A DNA stretch of 6,525 nt from contig JAGYNF010000092.1 of the NCBI GenBank assembly GCA_018400215.1, positions 1 to 6,525 of the forward strand, in the 5' to 3' direction. This stretch comes from Cyanobium sp. M55B138. GTDB taxonomy: Bacteria; Cyanobacteriota; Cyanobacteriia; PCC-6307; Cyanobiaceae. This document shows, piece after piece, positions 1 through 5,497 of the stretch. The notes beneath the pieces are model-generated. The model was not told the DNA's origin. It saw only the letters and a list, made by a program, of their open reading frames with translations, and searched no databases. A program made the translations under genes and the position numbers. Every line of letters starts with the position of its first letter. Positions within the stretch are counted from its first letter, which is position 1.

Positions 1-1190
1 GCCAGGAACTGCGCAAACGCTTCCGCAGCATCGCCCAGGCGCGCACCTACCTGGATTCGGCCAAACGCAAAACGCTGCTGGGCGAACTGGAGGGCCACCT
101 GGCCACGATCGGCGGCAACCTGACGGCCGACAACCCAACGCTGGCCCACGAGCTGCACTGGCAGCTGCTGGAGCTGGCGGAGGGGATCTTCGATCGCTGC
201 CACGACGGCAGCGGCAGCCTGGCCAGCTTCTTCGCCAAGGTGCTGCACCAGCTGGGGGCCACGGTGGCTGCGGCCCAACCCAGCACTGGGCAGTTGGCGG
301 ACCGCATCGCCGATGGTCTGGCCGAGAACAACAGCTACAACCAGCTTGATGGCCTGGTGGTGGCGCTGAAGGAGCCATTGGGGGCCGATGGCTTGACGGC
401 CTTGCGCGAGGCGCTGGCGGCACGGGGCCTGCCGGAGCGTTCGGCGGTGATGCTCGCCCTGGCCGATGCGTTGGGCGATGTGGACAGCTTCATGGCCTGC
501 TTCCAGGCCCACGAGCTGCAGTGGCCGCCGACGGCGGCGGCGGTGGCCGAACGGCTGCTGGGGGCGGGCCGCGCCGCCGAGGCCCTGGCGGTGCTGCAGG
601 CGGTGGACCTCACCGGGCGGGAGTGGATGGCGGGGCTGCTCAGCGATGGCCACATCCAGGCGCTGGAGGCCCTGGGCCAGATGGAGCAGGCCCAGCAGCT
701 GCGCTGGCAGTGCTTCACGGCCGAGCTCAACCCCCGCCACCTGCGCGCCTACCTGGCGCGGCTGCCCGCCTTTGAAGACGCAGAAGCGGAGGAGCGGGCC
801 CTGGATCTGGTGCTGGCCGACGCCGACGGCCCCGGCGCCCTGCGCTTTTTGCTGGCCTGGCCGGAGCTGCGCCGGGCGGCGGCGCTGGTGCTGGCCGAAC
901 CAAACCGCTGGGATGGCGAGGAGTTTGGCCTCTATGGCCCGGCTGCCGAACAGCTGGAGGTCAGCCAGCCGCTGGCGGCCACGGTGCTGCTGCGCGCCAT
1001 GGTGGTGTTTGCCCTGGAGGCGGCGCGCACCAAGCGCTACCGCTATGCCGCCGAACACCTGATGCGCTGCGATGCGCTGGCGGCCACGATCAGCGACTGG
1101 CAGCAGCTTCCAGACCACGGGCAATTCTGCAGCTGGCTGCGCCAGCGCTATGGGCGCCGCAGCAGCTTCTGGCATCAGCTGGCGCGCTGA
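1..1190 (+). CDS. DUF6880-like protein, 3' end of a gene cut by the window start
   Basis: The frame is open from the left edge (first whole codon at 3) to the TGA at 1188-1190, giving 395 visible residues, so the gene begins outside the window. The protein is helical and rich in Ala and Leu, with stretches that look like TPR or other helical repeats, such as LLGAGRAAEALAVLQAVDL. The C-terminus carries the pattern I associate with DUF6880: TKRYRYAAEHLMRCDAL, then DHGQF, then LRQRYGRRSSFW close to the end. Members of this family often have a SWIM-type zinc finger near the N-terminus, which would lie upstream of the window and cannot be checked here. No catalytic motif is visible and the function is unknown. 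GC is very high (about 80% in places), typical of the local background. An ATG-type start inside the window is unlikely because the coding pattern continues to the left edge. The family call is from memory of its C-terminal signature. Confidence 0.75.
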   Translation, partial: QELRKRFRSIAQARTYLDSAKRKTLLGELEGHLATIGGNLTADNPTLAHELHWQLLELAEGIFDRCHDGSGSLASFFAKVLHQLGATVAAAQPSTGQLADRIADGLAENNSYNQLDGLVVALKEPLGADGLTALREALAARGLPERSAVMLALADALGDVDSFMACFQAHELQWPPTAAAVAERLLGAGRAAEALAVLQAVDLTGREWMAGLLSDGHIQALEALGQMEQAQQLRWQCFTAELNPRHLRAYLARLPAFEDAEAEERALDLVLADADGPGALRFLLAWPELRRAAALVLAEPNRWDGEEFGLYGPAAEQLEVSQPLAATVLLRAMVVFALEAARTKRYRYAAEHLMRCDALAATISDWQQLPDHGQFCSWLRQRYGRRSSFWHQLAR

Positions 1191-1290
1191 CGCACCGGCG
1201 GCAGCAGCTGGAAGTCGGCGCCATTCAGCCAATCTTCAGAGTGTGCTCAGCTTCCCGCTGTTGGCACAGCGGCGAAATGGGGCAATGCTG

Positions 1291-1315
1291 AAGCCGTGTT
1301 TTAGAAAACGGGCTT
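1291..1315 (+). promoter_or_regulatory. Stem-loop in the pilin gene's leader
   Basis: A near-perfect inverted repeat lies just before the pilin start codon. The outer arms AAGCC and GGCTT pair, one G is bulged, and the inner arms GTGTTT and AAACG pair (one G-U) around a TAGA loop. It ends 7 bases before the ATG at 1323. No T-run follows, so it is not a terminator. If transcription starts upstream it would sit in the 5' UTR beside the ribosome entry site, where it could affect translation or mRNA stability. A weak promoter-like pair (TTGGCA at 1261-1266 and AATGCT at 1284-1289, 17-base spacer) lies upstream but matches the -10 consensus poorly. Confidence 0.5.
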
Positions 1316-1322
1316 CCCTTCC

Positions 1323-1730
1323 ATGACCTCCCGTCTCCAGGCCAGGCTTCTGGCCCAGCGCTCCCTCTTCCAGCGGCTGCAAAGCGCAAAGAAGCGCAGC
1401 AAGCAGCTGGCCGGCCTCACGCTGATTGAGCTGCTGATTGTGGTGGCAATTATTGGTATTTTGAGCGCTATTTCCATCCCAGCATTTGTCAATCAAAGAG
1501 AAAGGGCCGAAAAGGCTTCCGCCGAAGCAACAGCTGCAGCATTAGCCCGACAATGTGCAGCAGCTATAATTGTTGAAGAGCAAGACGACTACGACGAAGC
1601 AGGTGTCGACGTCACAGCCATATCCACGGCATGCAACGTCGCTGCAGGCACAGGGACATTTGCCGTAGCTGGCGGCAAAACCTACAGCGTTAATGAAAAA
1701 GGCCAAGTCACTGTCACCCCCGGCGAATAG
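1323..1730 (+). CDS. Type IV prepilin, small PilA-like shaft pilin candidate
   Basis: This 135-residue protein has a class III (type IV prepilin) signal: a basic leader of about 31 residues ending in KKRSKQLAG, cleavage after Gly31, then LTLIELLIVVAIIGILSAI with Glu36 at mature position +5. A PilD-type peptidase would cut and N-methylate it, and the hydrophobic helix would pack into a pilus fibre. The mature part is only about 104 residues. It has two cysteines (Cys78, Cys104) able to form a disulfide and a small Gly/Ala-rich beta region at the C-terminus. The ATG at 1323 is chosen because the leader starts there; no Shine-Dalgarno sequence is visible. It is monocistronic, with its own terminator, and converges on the minor-pilin genes. 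Its body is much less GC-rich than its neighbours (about 51% over 1441-1740, counted by eye). It may be the main shaft pilin or one of several PilA-like pilins; the sequence does not decide. Confidence 0.9.
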   Translation: MTSRLQARLLAQRSLFQRLQSAKKRSKQLAGLTLIELLIVVAIIGILSAISIPAFVNQRERAEKASAEATAAALARQCAAAIIVEEQDDYDEAGVDVTAISTACNVAAGTGTFAVAGGKTYSVNEKGQVTVTPGE

Positions 1731-1773
1731 ACAGAAAACGGCCCATGAAAGGCCAGCACCTCCAAACCCCTGC

Positions 1774-1797
1774 GCCACCCCCAAGGGTGGCTTTTTT
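1774..1797 (+). terminator. Intrinsic terminator of the PilA-like gene
   Basis: A 7-bp perfect stem (GCCACCC paired with GGGTGGC) with a CCAA loop is followed at once by six T residues, 44 bases after the pilin stop codon. This is a textbook Rho-independent terminator for the + strand. Read on the - strand, the same hairpin has A residues before it and no T-run after it, so it should not stop the converging minor-pilin transcript efficiently. Confidence 0.88.
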
Positions 1798-1812
1798 ATG
1801 GCCAATCAGCGA

Positions 1813-2397
1813 TCAAGCTTCCTGTCCCAGACAACGATCACAAGCCAGCTGCAGGGCCGGTAGCACCAGAGCTTGCTCAATGCGCTGCCCCTCCGCCAGC
1901 TGCCGCGCCAGGCGCACCTGCAGCGGCCCCGCCGCCGAACCCTCCAGCACAAAGCCACCGTCGGCCGGCAGGGCATCGAGCAGCACCCGGTTCTGGGCCT
2001 CCCCCTGGCCCAACTCCCCCGCCAGCCCGTAGGCCGGGCCGCAGCGCATCAGCACCCGGCCACGCCAGATCGAGGATGGCGCCGCCCCCACCGAATAGGT
2101 GATCACACCACTGGCGGTGCCGAGCTGCAGCACCACCCTGCGACCCGCCAGGGAACAGCCCCCCGCCAGGGGCACCTGCCCTTCCGTGGCCAGCCAACTG
2201 GCCTGCAGCGCCTCCTGCCGCACCAGCTCCAGGGCCCGCTGGCCCAGCTGCCGCTCCCGCAGCCCCCGCCCGAGCCGCTGCGAGAGGCGGGTTTCCAGCA
2301 GCAATGCCTGCATCAGCGCCGTGCTGAGCACACCGCCCAGCAGCAGGGCGATCAGCAGCTCCGGCAGGGAGAAGCCGGCTGAACGTGAACGGGTCAT
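1813..2397 (-). CDS. PilW/GspJ-like minor pseudopilin
   Basis: The protein has 194 residues with a short class III leader MTRSRSAG, then FSLPELLIALLLGGVLSTALM, placing Glu13 at mature +5. The frame is open further upstream, but the ATG at 2397 puts the leader directly before the helix, so it is preferred. After the helix comes an amphipathic stretch (LSQRLGRGLRERQLGQRALELVRQ in pieces) typical of pilin helix 1. A beta-rich domain follows with cysteines 81, 119, 186 and 189, the last two in a CDRC motif near the C-terminus. Position after a FimT/GspH-like gene and overall shape fit PilW/GspJ minor pilins, which help start pilus assembly and sit near the tip. It is the last gene of the - strand cluster, 74 bases after the FimT-like gene. 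Assignment to PilW rather than another pseudopilin class is moderate; being a prepilin is firm. Confidence 0.85.
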   Translation of the reverse strand: MTRSRSAGFSLPELLIALLLGGVLSTALMQALLLETRLSQRLGRGLRERQLGQRALELVRQEALQASWLATEGQVPLAGGCSLAGRRVVLQLGTASGVITYSVGAAPSSIWRGRVLMRCGPAYGLAGELGQGEAQNRVLLDALPADGGFVLEGSAAGPLQVRLARQLAEGQRIEQALVLPALQLACDRCLGQEA

Positions 2398-2471
2398 GGG
2401 GATACCAGCAAGGCGCAACAACAACAGGTCAGGGCGATCCAGGGGGCCGCTCAACCAGAGGGCAAAAGCAA

Positions 2472-2993
2472 TCAGAGGATGGGGTCGGCCTGGCAGTGCC
2501 CACTGCTGGGGCCTGCGGCCGGATCGGCACCGTATTGGCCCAGGCGCAGCACCCCCAGGGGCAGCGACCACACCAGGCAGCGGCGCAGGGGGGTGGCGGG
2601 GCTGGTCACCACCACGGTGCCGCCATCGATCAGCAGGCCGTTGGCGCTGAAACGCAACGCCCCCGGCAGGTTGTGGTGCACCTCCACCCCGCCATGGGCC
2701 GCTGCAGTCTGCTCGAGCAGGCCATCACCGCCCCCAAGATGCAGCACCACGGAACGCCCCTGCCGTAGGGCCCGATCCCGCTGCCGGTCGATTTCCAGCA
2801 TCAGACTACGGCTGGCCGCCTCCACCCGCATCCGCGCCAGGGCCCCCTGGCCGCTGGGCAGGGCGATCGACGCCAGGATCCCCAGCAAAGCGGCCACCAG
2901 CAGCAGCTCCGGCAGGCTGAAGCCGGCACTGGGGGCGGGGCCAGTGCCGGCGAGCGCTCGGGGGAATGAGTGGGCTTGGTGGGCAACCGTCAT
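2472..2993 (-). CDS. FimT/GspH-like minor pseudopilin
   Basis: This 173-residue protein starts at ATG 2993 and has a 24-residue leader ending in PSAG, followed by FSLPELLLVAALLGILASIA, with Glu29 at mature +5. The next segment (RMRVEAASRSLMLEIDRQRD, then ALRQGRSVVLHL) follows the FimT/GspH pattern: helix 1, then the first beta strands. The C-terminal part FSANGLLIDGGTVVV, then RRCLVWSLPLGVLRLG resembles the end of the GspH domain. In known FimT proteins a GRxR motif near the C-terminus binds DNA; the matching place here reads GVLR, so that function is doubtful. The gene follows the RTX gene by 54 bases; this gap contains a small inverted repeat (AGGGT, TGCC loop, ACCCT, 3017-3030) without a T-run. 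Its role is probably minor-pilin priming or tip formation. Confidence 0.88.
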   Translation of the reverse strand: MTVAHQAHSFPRALAGTGPAPSAGFSLPELLLVAALLGILASIALPSGQGALARMRVEAASRSLMLEIDRQRDRALRQGRSVVLHLGGGDGLLEQTAAAHGGVEVHHNLPGALRFSANGLLIDGGTVVVTSPATPLRRCLVWSLPLGVLRLGQYGADPAAGPSSGHCQADPIL

Positions 2994-3047
2994 GGCCGCT
3001 GGGCAGCAACGACCTCAGGGTTGCCACCCTCTGACTACTCCAGGCCT

Positions 3048-4514
3048 TCAGCCGAACACCAGGCCGGGGTCGATCCGGCCCAGCCCGGGCAGGTCACCGC
3101 TGAAGCCGCTCACCTCGATCAGCAGGTCGTTGCGGGGGTTGAGGCCCGCCTTGCCGTTGTTGATCAGCAGGTAGGTGCCGGCGATCTCCGCATTGGTGGA
3201 GACCACCAGTGCGGCCTCGCGGCGCCCCAGGACCTGGTTGCCCGAGCGGCGGCCGTTGGCATCGGCAAACACCGCCGCCGCCAGATCCTCCAGGCTGCTG
3301 GCCGAGCTGTTGTCGGTGGCGCGGCTGAAGCGACGCGGCAGGCCTTTGCGCACGGCGATCCTGTTCTCACCGAAGCTGAAATCGGTGATCCGGTCAGGGC
3401 TGGCGACCTGGGAATCGCCGTAGCGGAAGCCGAATACATCGGCCCCGCCGCCGCCAGTGAGCAGGTCCTGGCCGCCGCTGCCCACGATGAATTCAGTGCG
3501 CTTGGAGCCCTGGATGCGGTCGTCGCCCCCTGTGCCGATCAACGTGTTAGGCGGGGCGATCGTGGCCCGGGCCTGGCTGCGGCCGAGCACGGCACCCCTG
3601 GCCTTGTCGAGTCTGAGCGCAAAACCCTTCTCTCGATCGGTGGGCCGCACGCGGACGCTCACGGTGCGGCTGGTTTCACCGGCGGCGAACGTCACCGTGC
3701 CGCGTGGCAGCTGCTGGCCGCGGAAGTCCTGCGCCGCCGCCGGGTTGTCGCCCCGCCCCCTCACGGCCCAGGCCACACTGCTCTCGCCCGTGCTGTCGCC
3801 GCTGCGGGTCAGCGTGAAGCGGAAGGTGTTGCGGCCCTGCTTGCCGCCAGCGCGCAGCTCGATGCCCGCCGCGATCGACACCACAGCACTCGCCTGCTGC
3901 GTCACCTCAGCGCGATTCACAGATGACGTCGTCACCATCGACGACGAGCCCCCGCTGGTGCTGGTGGAGGTGGTGCTGGTGCTTGATGAGTTGGTGGATT
4001 CAGGCGCCAATTCCGCAGCCACATCCGGGGCCTCCGGATTGGGATCGGCACCAGCATTCGACTCCGAACTCGTATCCGACGCTGCTGTTTCAGCCTCCGG
4101 CCCAGCCACCCCATCCGGCTCGGCCGGTGCTGGCTCCTGTTCCTCCACAGCCTCCGGTTCCTCCACTACGTCCGGTTCGGGCTCAGGATCCTCCACAGCC
4201 TCCGGTTCCTCCACTACGTCCGGTTCCAGCGGGGGGAGTGATGAATTGATCTCACCGTCCAGATTGGGAATCGAATCAATCGTGGGAAGCGAACCGATTT
4301 CTGCGAGTGCGTTTTCCTGCAGGGCCTCCGGATTGGGATCGGCACTCCCATCCGAACTGGCATCCGGCTCCATAACAAAGTCCGGCTGGGATTCAAAACC
4401 CTGATCCGTTTCCAGTTCTTCCGGCAGCAGGAAGGTTTCAACCAGGTCGCCCTGATTGACGAGCGACCCGATTGAGCCGAGATTGAGCACCCAGAAGTTG
4501 AACATCGTCGACAT
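3048..4514 (-). CDS. Calx-beta/RTX protein, candidate pilus-associated adhesin
   Basis: With the ATG at 4514 the protein has 488 residues; a TTG at 4529 would add five, and an ATG at 4505 would remove three. Numbering here is from the TTG. Residues 1-35 are fairly hydrophobic but contain no clear signal peptide. Residues 36-180 are acidic and rich in Pro, Glu and Asp, with a duplicated 16-residue unit (EPDVVEEPEAVE core), then a Ser/Thr stretch at 178-203. Residues about 215-325 resemble a Calx-beta domain (FRFTLTRSGD, then GTVTFAAGETSRTVSV). Residues 327-366 hold about four RTX-like calcium-binding nonapeptides, two clear (GTGGDDRIQ, GGGGADVFG) and others degenerate, followed by DRITDFSFGENRI. 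The tail (FADANGRRSGN, ALVVSTNAEIAGTYLLIN, LLIEVSGFSG) is a form common in secreted picocyanobacterial RTX proteins. RTX proteins are usually exported by a type I system through a C-terminal signal; no transporter is in view. It lies between minor-pilin genes, the usual place of PilY1-type tip proteins, suggesting surface adhesion; this is inference. Confidence 0.85.
   Translation of the reverse strand: MSTMFNFWVLNLGSIGSLVNQGDLVETFLLPEELETDQGFESQPDFVMEPDASSDGSADPNPEALQENALAEIGSLPTIDSIPNLDGEINSSLPPLEPDVVEEPEAVEDPEPEPDVVEEPEAVEEQEPAPAEPDGVAGPEAETAASDTSSESNAGADPNPEAPDVAAELAPESTNSSSTSTTSTSTSGGSSSMVTTSSVNRAEVTQQASAVVSIAAGIELRAGGKQGRNTFRFTLTRSGDSTGESSVAWAVRGRGDNPAAAQDFRGQQLPRGTVTFAAGETSRTVSVRVRPTDREKGFALRLDKARGAVLGRSQARATIAPPNTLIGTGGDDRIQGSKRTEFIVGSGGQDLLTGGGGADVFGFRYGDSQVASPDRITDFSFGENRIAVRKGLPRRFSRATDNSSASSLEDLAAAVFADANGRRSGNQVLGRREAALVVSTNAEIAGTYLLINNGKAGLNPRNDLLIEVSGFSGDLPGLGRIDPGLVFG
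4028..4051. repeat. 24-bp direct repeat, copy 1 of 2
   Basis: An exact 24-base match to 4322-4345, 294 bases (98 codons) away and in the same reading frame of the RTX gene. Both encode ADPNPEA on the - strand. The two copies flank the acidic repeat region. Confidence 0.85.
4141..4226. repeat. Tandem 48-bp repeat (two copies) in the acidic region
   Basis: A 38-base block at 4141-4178 recurs exactly at 4189-4226, giving a 48-base period. On the - strand it encodes two 16-residue units with the shared core EPDVVEEPEAVE, followed by DPEP or EQEP. The length is a multiple of three, so copy number can change without breaking the frame. Near identity at DNA level suggests a recent duplication or homogenisation. 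Confidence 0.9.
4322..4345. repeat. 24-bp direct repeat, copy 2 of 2
   Basis: This is the exact partner of 4028-4051 and encodes the ADPNPEA motif at about residues 63-69 of the RTX protein, while the other copy encodes it at about residues 161-167. Confidence 0.85.
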
Positions 4515-4547
4515 GAGCCCAGAGACCAAAGCCAGGCTGTTGACGGT

Positions 4548-4922
4548 TCAGATCGATGGCGGGAGCACATGCGCTGTAGATGGGTTGCACAGCCCATAGG
4601 CGGCCGGGTCGTACCAACGCTGGCGCTGGCTGCCATCGGTGTGCTGCAGCTGCAGGCGCACGCCCACACCCTGGCGCTCGAGCACGGGCAGATGGCTCAC
4701 TAGCCAGTCGGCGGCCACGGCGCAGTCGGCCGCCAGCGGCTCTCCGGCCAGCCGCTGCAACTGGCCCTGCACCGCCAGCAGTTGGGCCTCCAGTTCGCCC
4801 TGCTGCCGGCCCTGCTGATCAGCCCGCTGGCTCCAGCTGCTGCCGGCAACCCAGAGCTGAAATGAGGCCGTGGAGCTGATCGCAAACACGCTGGCGGCCA
4901 CCAGCACCTCCACCAGATTCAT
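4548..4922 (-). CDS. PilV/GspI-like minor pilin lacking a leader peptide
   Basis: The protein has 124 residues and begins MNLVEVLVAASVFAISSTAS, the hydrophobic helix of a PilV/GspI-type pilin with Glu5. There is no leader and no Gly before the helix. The only in-frame start is the ATG at 4922; upstream codons read VGGG and run without any ATG, GTG or TTG to a TGA at 4983-4985. The protein therefore begins exactly at the position that would be mature residue 1. After the helix comes a Gln/Arg-rich amphipathic segment (about 31-60), then a small domain with Cys67 and Cys112 and a closing RWYDPAAYGLCNP motif. The start overlaps the stop of the PilX-like gene (ATGA), which points to translational coupling. 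Its TGA stop (4548-4550) is in frame with the downstream RTX gene. Family membership is fairly clear; whether it is processed like other pilins is open. Confidence 0.8.
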   Translation of the reverse strand: MNLVEVLVAASVFAISSTASFQLWVAGSSWSQRADQQGRQQGELEAQLLAVQGQLQRLAGEPLAADCAVAADWLVSHLPVLERQGVGVRLQLQHTDGSQRQRWYDPAAYGLCNPSTAHVLPPSI

Positions 4923-5359
4923 GACGCCACCCCCCGCAGGCCCAGTTCCTGCACCCCCAGCAGCTGCGGCGGCGCCTGCGGATCAGCCTGCTGCCAGCGC
5001 AGCCGGAAGGCGGCGGCCGGACCTCCGGCACTGGACTGCAGCAACAGCTCCCCCTCCCCCTGCAGCGGCCGGTAATGCAGCAGCCGCCAGCCCTGGCCCG
5101 CCTGCAGGGCGGCCAGTTGCCCCGGCGAAGCGCAGGCAGCCCCAGCCCAGGCCCAGGCCTGATCGGCCAGGGGCAACAGGCAGCGGTGCTGGCGTTGCAG
5201 CTGGCCCGCCAGCGTCTGGGCGGCAGCCATGAGCTGGTCCTCCAGCAGGCGACGGCGCTGCTGCACCGCCTGGAGGCCACGCCCCTGCAGCGCCAACGCC
5301 TGCATGGACAAGCTGCTGAGCAACAACAGCAACGACACACTGAACGACAAGGGCAACAT
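4919..5359 (-). CDS. PilX/GspK-like minor pilin or membrane-anchored pilus protein
   Basis: The ATG at 5359 gives 146 residues and sits directly before a hydrophobic segment (MLPLSFSVSLLLLLSSLSMQ, then ALALQGR). The frame stays open to a GTG at 5470, but the added 37 residues do not look like a leader or coding extension. After the membrane segment, residues 27-56 (GRGLQAVQQRRRLLEDQLMAAAQTL in parts) resemble the R/Q-rich helix following the membrane segment in PilX/GspK proteins. The rest is a small domain with Cys60 and Cys76. It lacks both the Gly cleavage site and Glu5. GspK-type pseudopilins naturally lack Glu5, but they keep the Gly. It heads the minor-pilin operon and overlaps the PilV-like start by four bases. 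The 138 bases upstream (5360-5497) hold no gene; a TAAGGAT at about 5485-5491 on the - strand is -10-like but lacks a good -35. The PilX assignment is by position and shape. Confidence 0.68.
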   Translation of the reverse strand: MLPLSFSVSLLLLLSSLSMQALALQGRGLQAVQQRRRLLEDQLMAAAQTLAGQLQRQHRCLLPLADQAWAWAGAACASPGQLAALQAGQGWRLLHYRPLQGEGELLLQSSAGGPAAAFRLRWQQADPQAPPQLLGVQELGLRGVAS

Positions 5360-5497
5360 CGATCCACAGCGGCACCCCCCCAGCGTTGCCACCGCCCTCG
5401 CGGAGAGACAGTCGTCGCTGCTGCCCTGAAGCAGCTGGAGCTCAGCACCAGGCGCACCTGGATACGGCACTGGCTGCGGATCGCATCCTTACCGCCT

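Noticed and set aside
466..1062. Second + strand frame of 198 codons inside the DUF6880-like gene
   Set aside because: It is Arg/Trp/Pro/Ala-rich, as expected of a shifted frame in very GC-rich coding DNA.
1774..1797. Bidirectional terminator for both converging transcripts
   Set aside because: On the - strand the hairpin is not followed by T residues.
2970..3926. Long + strand open frame (318 codons) overlapping the RTX gene and FimT-like start
   Set aside because: It has no recognisable domain and is explained by codon bias of the real gene on the opposite strand.
4141..4226. CRISPR-like array
   Set aside because: There are only two units with a 10-base spacer, in frame within a coding region, so this is a protein repeat.
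3457..4404. Long + strand open frame (315 codons) opposite the RTX gene
   Set aside because: Its product is Ser/Pro/Ala-rich low complexity created by the GC-rich antisense of the RTX gene, while the - strand frame shows clear Calx-beta and RTX motifs.
3048..4514. The RTX protein as a pilin or as a PilY1 homologue
   Set aside because: It has no prepilin helix of its own and no PilY1 beta-propeller features; only its position resembles PilY1.
5485..5491. Promoter for the minor-pilin operon (TAAGGAT on the - strand)
   Set aside because: No matching -35 element at proper spacing, and it overlaps the end of the amidase gene; too weak to annotate.
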